Source: Actinomycetes bacterium
Lineage (GTDB): Bacteria; Actinomycetota; Actinomycetes; Actinomycetales; Beutenbergiaceae
Assembly (NCBI GenBank): GCA_021793935.1
Contig: JAJYRV010000006.1
Location: 1-26,151 of the forward strand
Length of the DNA stretch: 26,151 nt
Direction of reading: 5' to 3'
Of this stretch, positions 1 through 6,975 are shown in pieces. Below the pieces are notes generated by a model that saw nothing but the letters and a program-made list of their open reading frames with translations, did not search any database and was not told the DNA's origin. Both the position numbers and the translations under genes were made by a program. Positions within the stretch are counted from its first letter, which is position 1. Each line of letters begins with the position of its first letter.

Positions 1-308
1 ACGGAGGTTCAACCTTCCCGGGAGGCAGAGTTGGTGCCCAAACCTGCTCACTCCGTCTGACAATACCGTCCATCATTGAACACTCTACTCTGCCGCGAGA
101 TGTGCCCCTGATAAGCGCGCGTTAGAGAGTGAACTTTAGCGACAAATGGAGGAGTTCTGTCAACGGTTGGGGACGGCTCCGTATTCACTGCGCCTAGCCT
201 TCGCTTGCCTACAAATTGTTGCGAAAGCCAGGGATTGCAAGATAGCAGAACGCGGCTGCGGGCGTACCGGCGGACGCCTCCGGGCCTTGGCAAGCCTCGG
301 CGGCCCTA
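1..308. other. No gene supported; edge of accessory island
   Basis: I see no convincing gene on either strand here. The open frames lack family resemblance and have no good ribosome binding site. The composition is lower in GC than the chromosome-like part of the window, as in the rest of the first 5.7 kb. The PIN gene on the minus strand ends at 309, so this stretch is its downstream region. I see no clear terminator hairpin with a T-run. Confidence 0.5.
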
Positions 309-893
309 TTACTCTTCGGCTGATATGTCCAGGAGCCTTCGGGCTTCGAAGGCAAACCCGGGGGCTCCAGATACCTCTAGGCTATCTAGGATGTTTGCTA
401 TTTCCTGCGGGGGGTTCTTTCGCCGCTCAGAGACTGCCTTTAAGCATCCCAGCCCCCGCCTAAAGTTCAGGTCGAGAAGGTCCAGCAGAAATTCATCTGA
501 GTCCACTGCATGTAAACCCCATCGTCCCAACTCGGCGTTTGGGAAGTCTTTAAGGTTGTCGGTGACAATTGCAGAAGCATGGCCCCGTATTGCTGCGGCA
601 ACAACATGTCGGTCATCAGGATCAGGTAAGCCGATCAGCTGCTCCTGAAGGTCTTCCCAGTCTTCCACCTTGGCGTCTTCAAAGATGGTGTTCATGCGGC
701 GCACACGTCGTTGGCCAGCCTCCAGTCTTACCCGCTGTGCGGAGGCTATGGGAATAGCTCGGGCCACTTCGCCGAGAATCCTATCGCTCCACAATGGGCG
801 GTAAGCTCCCTGGTGAGCAAATTCAAGCAGTACGTCTGCCTTTACCATCGGCACTAGGACGCAAGCATCCAGCACTGCCCGAAAGCCCGCCAC
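309..893 (-). CDS. PIN-domain toxin (VapC-like endoribonuclease)
   Basis: Predicted toxin of a type II toxin-antitoxin pair; PIN proteins are metal-dependent endoribonucleases. The 194-residue product has the spaced acidic residues of a PIN domain: D9 in VLDACVLVP, E42, the pair D91/D93 in LPDPDDRH and D112 in AIVTDNLKDFP. The C-terminal 60 residues lie outside the minimal PIN core, so it is longer than classical VapC (about 130 residues). The start is GTG and its G overlaps the last base of the upstream antitoxin's TAG stop, so the two are translationally coupled. The reading frame is intact, unlike most neighbours in this island. The fold call is firm; the RNA target cannot be inferred. Confidence 0.82.
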   Translation of the reverse strand: MAGFRAVLDACVLVPMVKADVLLEFAHQGAYRPLWSDRILGEVARAIPIASAQRVRLEAGQRRVRRMNTIFEDAKVEDWEDLQEQLIGLPDPDDRHVVAAAIRGHASAIVTDNLKDFPNAELGRWGLHAVDSDEFLLDLLDLNFRRGLGCLKAVSERRKNPPQEIANILDSLEVSGAPGFAFEARRLLDISAEE

Positions 894-1414
894 TACGCCC
901 TGCCCTGCTTGCCCTTGCGCACCGATTTCACGGCCGCGCGGAAATCTTTGGCGTCAATCTCGTACAAGCCTTGTTCCTCTGCGTCATCGACTAAAGACTG
1001 CAGCATCCGCTCGCGCTCTTCTTCTCTTTCCTTCTGGTACGCCAGAACATCTGTTAAGAGCAGTCTTCGGTGCCGACCCCCTGTTATTTGTTCGCACTTC
1101 AACGCCCCTTGCTCGATGAGTTTGATGAGTGTGGGCCTGCTCATCCCGAGGAAGTCTGCCGCTTCTTGTGTTGTTAGCTTTTGATCCACCGGAGCAATTG
1201 TTACCCCGCGACGCTGCTTCATCGCTTTCACAACATCGACCAGGACCTTATAGACAGTCTCAGGTATGGGGGTTTGCTCACCATCCGGTCCTAGAAGCGC
1301 CGCTGGCGCTTCATGTTCGTCCAAGAACCTCGATAAGTTCAGTAACTGTTCAAGGTCCTCTGGCGGCATGACCGTCTCTACTCGTCCGAGCTTTGCAGGA
1401 TCTTTGACAGCCAT
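893..1414 (-). CDS. Excisionase/MerR-type HTH antitoxin partner of the PIN protein
   Basis: Likely antitoxin and autoregulator of the PIN toxin just downstream. The 173-residue protein has a central winged-helix motif of the excisionase (HTH_17) type at about residues 80-130: LTTQEAADFLGMSRPTLIKL, then a GGRHRR wing segment. A charged helical tail rich in E, R and K follows (about 131-173), a plausible toxin-binding region. The start ATG is preceded by a purine-rich GGGGAGAG ribosome binding site about 6 nt away. Antitoxin-first order and a one-base overlap with the toxin are typical of such operons. A standalone excisionase-like regulator is possible, but the coupling to a PIN gene makes the antitoxin role more likely. 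Confidence 0.8.
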   Translation of the reverse strand: MAVKDPAKLGRVETVMPPEDLEQLLNLSRFLDEHEAPAALLGPDGEQTPIPETVYKVLVDVVKAMKQRRGVTIAPVDQKLTTQEAADFLGMSRPTLIKLIEQGALKCEQITGGRHRRLLLTDVLAYQKEREEERERMLQSLVDDAEEQGLYEIDAKDFRAAVKSVRKGKQGRA

Positions 1415-1453
1415 CGTTATCTCTCCCCTCTACAACCACAGCATGGACCCAAA

Positions 1454-1468
1454 TCGCAATATTCGCAA
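1454..1468. promoter_or_regulatory. Possible operator: tandem TCGCAA repeats upstream of the TA operon
   Basis: TCGCAA occurs twice (1454-1459 and 1463-1468), separated by three bases, 40-55 bp upstream of the antitoxin ATG. Antitoxins usually repress their own operon, so paired repeats here could be the operator. The repeat is short and may be chance; I found no convincing -35/-10 pair to anchor it. Confidence 0.25.
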
Positions 1469-1899
1469 CCCCTGGCGCCGTTTCTTGGCGCAACCGACAT
1501 CGGGTACTCAAGGCGGCACGTATCGGTCCGGCGAGCGACCCAATGGGAGCCGTTCGACCTCTCCGACGGCAAGAGCCTCGCCTGACGCTGAAGCTAGCGA
1601 TGCTTCTCGTAAAGCGCCTCGGGCGCTGACGGACCTTCTCAGGGACTCTACGCAAGCGCTCTCCGTCTCATATCCCTAGAGATATGAGACGGAGTCCGCT
1701 TTAAGTACGAGGTGCCCGTGCGGGCCAGGGGGAGTCCTGGGAAGTAGTGGTGTTTGAGGGCTGGCGGCGGGGCGGACTGGCAGGAAAAGCAGCCCTGGGT
1801 CTGCTGTCGACTCCGGAAAGCCCTGCCGCATGGCTGCCCGGGCTGGGGTGGAGTTTGCCGTGCGGCACACTCTTTCCCCCCTCCCCCGGGAACGGACGA
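1469..1899. other. Gene-poor spacer between TA operon and CHAT gene
   Basis: No supported gene. The stretch holds the perfect inverted repeat at 1661-1694 (listed separately). The minus-strand frame that runs through 1676-1900 is the out-of-frame tail of the frameshifted CHAT gene and shows no protein-like character after the shift. The plus-strand frames are low-complexity shadows. Confidence 0.5.
1661..1694. repeat. Perfect 14-bp inverted repeat, recombinase-site-like
   Basis: CTCCGTCTCATATC (1661-1674) and its exact reverse complement (1681-1694) flank the 6-base loop CCTAGA. The inner 26 bp (1665-1690) match the site at 4394-4419 at 21 of 26 positions, and both have TA as the central dinucleotide with 12-bp arms. 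That geometry fits the crossover site of a serine resolvase, and a resolvase remnant lies at 4586. There is no U-tract on either side, so a simple terminator is less likely. Confidence 0.55.
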
Positions 1900-3039
1900 T
1901 CAGCCCGATGGTTTCAAAAGTACCAATGTGGCCGGGTCCACCTCCTCGCGCGTACGGACCTCTGGCAGGTCGGAGTCCTCCAGCGAGGCCATCTGCATCG
2001 CGGTTCTCGCCTGCTCGACCGCCGCAGCGACCCACTGTGCAGAGGCTATGGCGGCGTAGAATCGGGCCGCGAAGGTCACCGCCGCCAAATCCGTGATCAA
2101 ATCCGACATGCCGATGATTGTAGGCACCGTCTGGAGGAGATAGTCGGCCCCTTCTAAACTTTCGCAGGCGTTGAGGACGACGAGCCGGGGGTGGCTCGTC
2201 GGTGGCTCCTAGCACCTTGGCCAAAAGGGCGAATTCGACTCCCGCTCCATCCTGCGATCCCGCGTCGTCCTCCAGCAACACGCCCCATGCAGAAGCGTGG
2301 CCGGTGAAGTGCACGACGTGCGGACGATGATCGCTGAGTCCGTCGATCAGGTCAATGCCAGTAGCGGCGGGTAGGTGCTCGACGGACACGGAATCACGCC
2401 ACTTCGAGGCACGGAGCGACTGCTTGACCTGCCGTACCTCCTGGTCCGCGCGAAGCCACGTCCCGTTCGTCTCGATGGAGCCATCCGGATGCTGGATGGT
2501 CGTTTCAATGGCGTGCGGGTTAGCGGTCAGATAGAGCACGCGGAGAGGCTCCGGCCTTGGGGCTGCACCTCGACGTAACGAATCTGAGTGTTGGGGCGAC
2601 TCAGGCGGGCAACCTCTCGGGCGTGGTCCTTTTCCTTCTGTCGGCGTCGCTCATCCTCACGATCCCGAATGCGCTGCTCGCTCTGTTCTTTCTGACGCCG
2701 ACGATCTTCCGCTCGGTCTCGGTCCCGCTGTTCGCTCTGCTCCGCGCTGCGAAGCGAAGCGCGCTTGGTGGCAATCGACTTGTTCGCGTCCGCGATCTTC
2801 CGCGACAGTTCCGCCACTTTGCTGCTCGCGGTCGTCGCCTCTTTCTCCTTCCGCTCGGCGGTGGACAGCGCTGTGCGTCGGGTCGAGTCGTTCCTGGTGC
2901 GGGTGGCCTCATCCCGCTTCTTGCGCGCTGCTGCTGCATCGTCCACCGTCTTCTGCGCCCTCGGCTGGTCCTTCTGGAACCCAGCCACCTTCGTCTCCAA
3001 GCTGGAGATCTCTCGCCCGAGTTGGTTACTGCGTGTCAT
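1900..3039 (-). pseudogene. CHAT-domain (caspase-like) protein, broken by two homopolymer frameshifts
   Basis: Predicted caspase-like peptidase of the CHAT family, probably a defence or signalling effector. The start is ATG at 3039 with GGAG about 8 nt upstream. The first 155 residues are a highly charged coiled coil rich in K, R, E, A and Q. The CHAT domain begins at [10 protein letters not shown], carries the catalytic His in [10 protein letters not shown] and the catalytic Cys in LVVLNACES, and closes with [12 protein letters not shown] and a helical end. Reading through needs one extra G in the GGGG run at 2559-2562 and one fewer in the GGGGG run at 2187-2191. With both corrected, a protein of about 379 residues results with both catalytic residues intact. 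Either the gene is dead or the assembly has homopolymer errors. An IS remnant lies directly upstream. Confidence 0.75.
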
Positions 3040-3074
3040 GCTTTCTCCATTCTTTGTCCATAGTCTGGCAGGGG

Positions 3075-3416
3075 GCACCGACAACTCGCGGAGAGCGTGA
3101 ATGGCTACTACAAGGCCTAACTCGTCTACGGACCCACCCCCACAAGTCCGTGGAGAACCGCCGACGATCTCGAGTTGGGCACCCTGACGTGGTGTACTGG
3201 CACAACCATGAGCGTCTCCACGGCTACCTCGGAGACGTCCCGCCTGTCGAGTACGAGAACACGATCTATGCTGACGAAACCACCAGCAAACCGGCTGGCC
3301 GGAATCAAATAGTCCGGGTCCGCATCAAACCCAGGTCGATTCAGTGTCTCGCAACCGCAGTGCCTCGAAACCCATGGGTTTTGAGACACTTTGGTTGCGA
3401 GGCAGCATGGCCCTAG
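3075..3416 (+). mobile_element. IS3-family transposase (OrfB) 3' remnant
   Basis: The 3' part of an integrase-type transposase, spread over more than one reading frame. The frame with LAESVNGYYKA (from about 3083) matches the segment around the catalytic Glu of IS3 OrfB, then stops at a TAA. After a shift, another frame reads YWHNHERLHGYLGDVPPVEY, the conserved C-terminus of these enzymes. The N-terminal DDE portion and the left end are missing, so the element is inactive. It abuts the CHAT gene's 5' end (about 35 bp from its ATG), so it may have replaced that gene's original promoter. Confidence 0.75.
3345..3404. repeat. 60-bp imperfect palindrome made of four related 15-bp units
   Basis: Centred on CCATGG at 3372-3377, the two 30-bp arms pair at about 25 of 30 positions. 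Each arm holds two tandem copies of a unit like GTGTCTCGCAACC / GTGCCTCGAAACC. It sits at the end of the IS3 remnant. A related string, TTCTCGCAACC, occurs near 4505, upstream of the resolvase fragment, so this may be an element terminus or a recombinase/resolvase binding array. It could also extrude as a cruciform. Confidence 0.55.
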
Positions 3417-3500
3417 AGACTCTCCGCAAGGGAAGCCCTCGCCGGGACGGCCTGCATCGCCCTTACTACTCGGCGTCTCGCAAAGGCAACGCCCCTGGAT

Positions 3501-4250
3501 TCAGTGCCGCTCTGAGTTCCGCGGCAGCCTGCTCTCCGAGAGGTATGAGGATATCCAAAAAGTCTCCGTAAGCTGTGGCGTCGAGTAGAGCATCCGGTAA
3601 CTGTGTTGCGTCGGAACCCACCCGGCCCCGTAGAGGAGGTCAGGGACGTCGGGATGAATTACTGCGACATACGTCGTGAACATCATTGCGATCGCTCCCA
3701 GCTCCCAGTGTTTCTCACGCAGCTCCAAATACTTCTCCTTCGCTGGTCCACTCAGTGCGTTAAAAGCTTGCGGAGGGAGAGGCGCTACCAACTCGATGAG
3801 CTCGCCAAGCCGGCTTGTCACTTCATGACGAAGATGGTTTTCAATCCAGGTCCCCTCGAATTCAGCCTGGAACTCGGGCCACGTCACCAGCCGGAGATTC
3901 GTTAAGTCAGCCGCTGCAAGGGCGCCCCTTTGGAAGTTGCTCGATGTGATTACGTAACCAACGTTTGCGCCACCCTCCTCCACAACGGTACGGAACCCAT
4001 GAATAACGCTCTTCGGGACTGAGCTTTTCCATAGCTTGCACTCGCAGAAAATGGTGCTCGTCCGTCCATTGACGGTTTCCACTGCAATCACATCAATCTC
4101 AGCCTTACCCCTGGCGAGCGTGGCCGTCTTTTCGAGTTCAGCCTGCATACCGCACTCGGTGAGGATTCGAGCCACCTCGCTCTGGAGTTCGCGCCAGTCT
4201 TTAGGCGACCGCTCAGTAAGCATTTTTACAGCCTGCCAGATCGTGATCAC
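3501..4250 (-). CDS. Mrr-like restriction endonuclease (PD-(D/E)XK fold)
   Basis: Predicted DNA endonuclease of 249 residues. The N-terminal half has the Mrr/PD-(D/E)XK catalytic pattern: D53 in KAEIDVIAVE, followed by E70-x-K72 in IFCECKLWK, with an amphipathic helix before it and a basic segment after (VPKSVIHGF). The C-terminal half (about 130-249) has no motif I recognise. The GTG start gives the most complete fold but has a weak ribosome binding site; ATG at codon 10 is an alternative. There is no methyltransferase nearby, so it is either a modification-dependent type IV-like nuclease or a DNA-repair or defence nuclease whose partner is lost. It is the only apparently intact long frame in the middle of the island. 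Confidence 0.7.
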   Translation of the reverse strand: MITIWQAVKMLTERSPKDWRELQSEVARILTECGMQAELEKTATLARGKAEIDVIAVETVNGRTSTIFCECKLWKSSVPKSVIHGFRTVVEEGGANVGYVITSSNFQRGALAAADLTNLRLVTWPEFQAEFEGTWIENHLRHEVTSRLGELIELVAPLPPQAFNALSGPAKEKYLELREKHWELGAIAMMFTTYVAVIHPDVPDLLYGAGWVPTQHSYRMLYSTPQLTETFWISSYLSESRLPRNSERH

Positions 4251-4585
4251 TTGGCCCTAACAAGTCTCTTGGGACCGAGATTCCGTCGATCTCCGAGCTC
4301 TCTCCTTCGTGTCGAAATGACACACCCACACCCACACCGATGTCGAGGCATTAAAAGCGTCCCCTACGGTGCACGCCTTCAGCGCGGCCATCAGTCTCGT
4401 ATCTCTAGAGTTACAAGACGTCTCACCGGCAGTGACCGTACAATCAGATCAGCCGATTCGGACCTGTCTTCTCGGGTTCTCAACACCTCCAGCCGCGTCG
4501 CGGATTCTCGCAACCATGTCTTGCAATCTGAGGGCAAAATGGGGGGTGGACGCCATTAGTTATAAGACACACTGGAGCGCCCTTT
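4251..4585. other. Recombination-site-like region upstream of resolvase remnant
   Basis: No gene is supported. The segment holds several strings that resemble recombinase half-sites: the 26-bp near-palindrome at 4394-4419, TTCTCGCAACC around 4505, and TTAGTTATAAGACAC at about 4556-4570, next to the resolvase frame. Serine resolvase genes commonly lie beside a multi-part res site, so this looks like a decayed res region. Confidence 0.45.
4394..4419. repeat. 26-bp near-palindromic site, copy of 1665-1690
   Basis: GTCTCGTATCTC TA GAGTTACAAGAC: 12-bp arms around a central TA. It matches the perfect palindrome at 1665-1690 at 21 of 26 positions, in the same orientation, 2.7 kb away. A serine recombinase acting on two direct copies would excise the CHAT-IS3-nuclease segment between them. 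The function is inferred from geometry and the nearby resolvase fragment. Confidence 0.5.
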
Positions 4586-4692
4586 GCGAAACTCATCGGA
4601 TACGCCCGCGTACCCACCCGTGACCACTCCACCGATCGTCAACAAGCAGACCTACTCGCCGCCGGTGTCCGACACGACGATCTCTACAGCAA
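4586..4692 (+). pseudogene. Serine resolvase/invertase N-terminal fragment, catalytic Ser lost
   Basis: The frame reads KLIGYARVPTRDHSTDRQQA and continues LLAAGVRHDDLY, matching the N-terminus of Tn3-type serine recombinases (YARVST.DQ..DRQ..L). The nucleophilic Ser that normally follows YARV is Pro (codon CCC, one transition from TCC). No in-frame start codon is visible, and resemblance ends after DDLY, where the frame runs into unrelated sequence. It is therefore inactive three times over: no start, no nucleophile, no C-terminal two-thirds. It marks a former transposon or integrative element. Confidence 0.75.
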
Positions 4693-4726
4693 GAAGGCAG
4701 CGACGCCCCTGGTCGAACCCGCTCGT

Positions 4727-5269
4727 TTACCAGTTGCTCTCTGGCTCGGGAAGGTTCAGGAGCGCTAATAGGTGATCCCTGGCTTGCGCCTCGGTCATCT
4801 GATCCACCTGGTTCACGTCGATCAATAGGGGCCGAATCTTCTCCGCCCAATTCTTGCTCGCTTCCGCTTCGGGAGCGGAACTTACTTCGTCCCACCCCTC
4901 CATCAGCTTCCCGCTCCATCGCGTCCTCCAGGGCCTCCAGGTGCTGATCCAGAAGATCCGGGGGCGGCAGTTGCCCCAGAAGATCCGACAATACCTCGAA
5001 GACGTCCGTCTAGGTCTCCACCGAATACACCAGTTCGCCCAGCACCGCCTCCTCGGCTTGGTACCGGATCATATTCATCTGCCCCAGCCGGTCCATGAAC
5101 TCCAGGTTCTTCGGCAACTGGCGTTGCAGGTGGTCGCTGATCGCCTCAATCTCGTTGGAGATCGCCTCCCCCATCTCGGTGAAGTACTCCTGGGATTGTC
5201 CAAGCTCTCGTACCGATTCGGTACGTACCTCTGCCAATGTTCTTGAGCCAGTAGGCCGTACTTGTTCAT
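4727..5269 (-). pseudogene. Broken uncharacterised helical protein of mobile-element type
   Basis: I do not recognise a function. A protein of about 180 residues can be rebuilt from three pieces. It starts at ATG 5269 (GAGGGA about 10 nt upstream) with MNKYGLLAQEHWQRYVPNRY, changes frame near 5195-5205 into EYFTEMGEAISNEIEAIS, runs through a long acidic helical region, meets an in-frame TAG at 5010-5012, changes frame again near 4905-4912, and ends NLPEPESNW at 4727. The natural amino-acid composition on both sides of each lesion supports one former gene. It is mostly alpha-helical, acidic and without membrane segments. Its end abuts the resolvase fragment on the opposite strand. Confidence 0.55.
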
Positions 5270-5515
5270 CTGCGTTGTTTCCCTCATCGAGTGCAAAGAT
5301 GTCCAGCTCGTCCTTGACACCAGGATAATCTGCTTCCCGCTGTATGACCGCGCACCGCCCGCCATCTAGCCTCATCGACTCGGCGGTCCGCCTCGGCTTC
5401 GCGCGCACCCCAAAGGTCGAGTTCCCCTTGACCAGCAGGCTGTCCACGCCCTCGTGCCACGTTGCTCCCATCGAGTCAGTACGTGGCCAGGCTAGCAAAG
5501 CAGGGACGTAGAACC

Positions 5516-5716
5516 GTGAGCACCAACTACGACGAACTCTCGGCGCGCGCTGAGCGCGGCGACCTCAGCGTGAAGCCGGAAACCGTACGCCGCGGAGCAG
5601 ACGCAACCGCCGAGGCCCAGCGCAGCCTCGTCGACGCCACCGGCGCGAGGAATCTGACGCGGTGCGTGCCTCCGCCACCTGCCTCGTTCACCGAGCCGGG
5701 CGCCGGTACCCCATGA
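5516..5716 (+). CDS. Truncated antitoxin-like (RHH-family N-terminal) ORF
   Basis: GTG start at 5516 with AGGGA about 8 nt upstream. The first 42 residues (MSTNYDELSARAERGDLSVK, then PETVRRGADATAEAQRSL) resemble the N-terminal region of actinobacterial antitoxins that normally carry a C-terminal ribbon-helix-helix or similar DNA-binding segment. After DATGARN the sequence becomes a Pro-rich run and stops at 66 residues, with no DNA-binding domain and no toxin gene following. It is most likely a 3'-truncated remnant, lying at the point where island composition gives way to chromosomal composition. The family assignment is from memory of similar proteins and is tentative. Confidence 0.4.
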   Translation: MSTNYDELSARAERGDLSVKPETVRRGADATAEAQRSLVDATGARNLTRCVPPPPASFTEPGAGTP

Positions 5717-5793
5717 TGTTAAAGCGCTGCTGGTCGTATCGGCAACGAGGCAAGGGTCCAGAAGAAGGAACTCGGCTCGCCTCGGAGGCGGAA

Positions 5794-6876
5794 TCAACTT
5801 CGGGGTGATTCTGACCGTTCGGCGTGTGGGCGCGGGATGGCGCGCGGAGTTGTGTGCGGGTCGGCGGAAACCAGCCAGTGCCCGATCGGAGGGTTGGTGA
5901 GCCAGCGGGTGCTGTGAACTACCCATGCCCGCGACAAGAGAATCGTCAGGGCAATAGCGGCGAGCACTGCGAGCATCGTCGGGAGTGGGTCGGTGATGCT
6001 TTCGAGGAATTCCCCGCCCTTGAACGGGCGCAGGATCGCGCCATGCAGCAGGTACACCGTCAACGAGCGCCGGCCGATCGCCGTCCACCAGTGCCGGTCC
6101 TTGGGCGTGATGACGAGGAGGGCGAGCGTTGCGGCAGTCCCGGCGAGGAGCACGGCCGCCCGAACGATGAGCCCCTGCACACCGGTGAGGCCGACGTCCT
6201 CGTAGCCCTCGCGCATGAACAGCAGCGTGGCGCTGAACTCATCGTGCATGAGGAACGACAGGGCGAGGCCGGCGGCCAGCAGGACCGCGCCGAGGATCCT
6301 GTACCGGAAGGCCCGCAGCCGCTGGACATGTTCGGGCGTGGCGATCAGGCCCAGGGTGAAGAACGGCAGGAAACTAAGCACCCGGCCCCAGCTAAGCGTC
6401 TCATCCAGATGCCCATCCAGGGGTGCGAGCAACGAGACGCCAATGGAGATCAGCAGCGGATGACGCAGGGCGCGCAACAGCGGGGTGAGCAGCCTCCAGA
6501 AGAACAGCGCCAACAGGAACCAGAGGGTCCAGGCCGGCTCCCACAGGTTGAGGTTGACCTCGCTGCCCATCGCCATCCGGATCGCCGCGTGGATGCCCTC
6601 GAAGATGACGTAGGGGACCGCGACGGCGCTCAGGAGGCGAGCCAGTTGTCGCGGTTCGTTGCGGAACGACCGGGACAAGTAGCCACTGATGACCACGAAG
6701 GCGGGCATGTGGAAGGCGTAGAGCCACGTGTACAGCGCGCCCGCCCAGTAGGAGCCGATGCTCTCCACGACGTGTCCGATAACCACGAGCGTGATGAGGA
6801 TCGATCGCGCGTTGTCCAGGTACGGGTCCCGAGGTTTAGTGGGGGCGGGTGCCGGTGCGTTCGGGGTCGCCATCAT
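5794..6876 (-). CDS. Acyltransferase-3 family integral membrane protein
   Basis: Predicted membrane O-acyltransferase that modifies a sugar or cell-surface glycan. From the ATG at 6876 (GGAGG about 10 nt upstream) the product has 360 residues, close to the family norm. It has the hallmark N-terminal RDPYLDNARSILITLVVIGH (family pattern R.....D..R......V...H), about ten hydrophobic segments, and a late SLTVYLLHG motif typical of the fucose 4-O-acetylase-like branch. A GTG 13 codons upstream is a possible alternative start. It lies downstream of the AI-2E transporter gene with a GC-rich hairpin between. Acylation of the heptose-containing glycan made by genes further right is possible but unsupported. 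Confidence 0.85.
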   Translation of the reverse strand: MMATPNAPAPAPTKPRDPYLDNARSILITLVVIGHVVESIGSYWAGALYTWLYAFHMPAFVVISGYLSRSFRNEPRQLARLLSAVAVPYVIFEGIHAAIRMAMGSEVNLNLWEPAWTLWFLLALFFWRLLTPLLRALRHPLLISIGVSLLAPLDGHLDETLSWGRVLSFLPFFTLGLIATPEHVQRLRAFRYRILGAVLLAAGLALSFLMHDEFSATLLFMREGYEDVGLTGVQGLIVRAAVLLAGTAATLALLVITPKDRHWWTAIGRRSLTVYLLHGAILRPFKGGEFLESITDPLPTMLAVLAAIALTILLSRAWVVHSTRWLTNPPIGHWLVSADPHTTPRAIPRPHAERSESPRS

Positions 6877-6934
6877 GTGTTCAGATGCCTCCAACGAAGA
6901 TCGGTGCTCTGGCACTATAACCCTTCAGCGCTAC

Positions 6935-6951
6935 GGCCCCGGGGAGGGGCC
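6935..6951 (-). terminator. GC-rich hairpin between transporter and acyltransferase genes
   Basis: GGCCCC (6935-6940) and GGGGCC (6946-6951) form a 6-bp all-GC stem with a 5-base loop, just downstream of the AI-2E gene. There is no U-tract, so it is at best an actinobacterial-style weak terminator. Confidence 0.3.
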
Positions 6952-6975
6952 CTTCCGCCTGCGCGGGACTCGCGG

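Noticed and set aside
2557..3063. Plus-strand hydrophobic 168-codon frame
   Set aside because: Antisense to the charged coiled-coil part of the CHAT gene; complement of Glu/Lys/Arg codons gives Leu/Phe/Ser-rich sequence that only mimics a membrane protein.
5270..5515. Minus-strand frame upstream of the broken helical gene, with a protein-like stretch
   Set aside because: No recognisable family, and no start with a good ribosome binding site; too weak to call.
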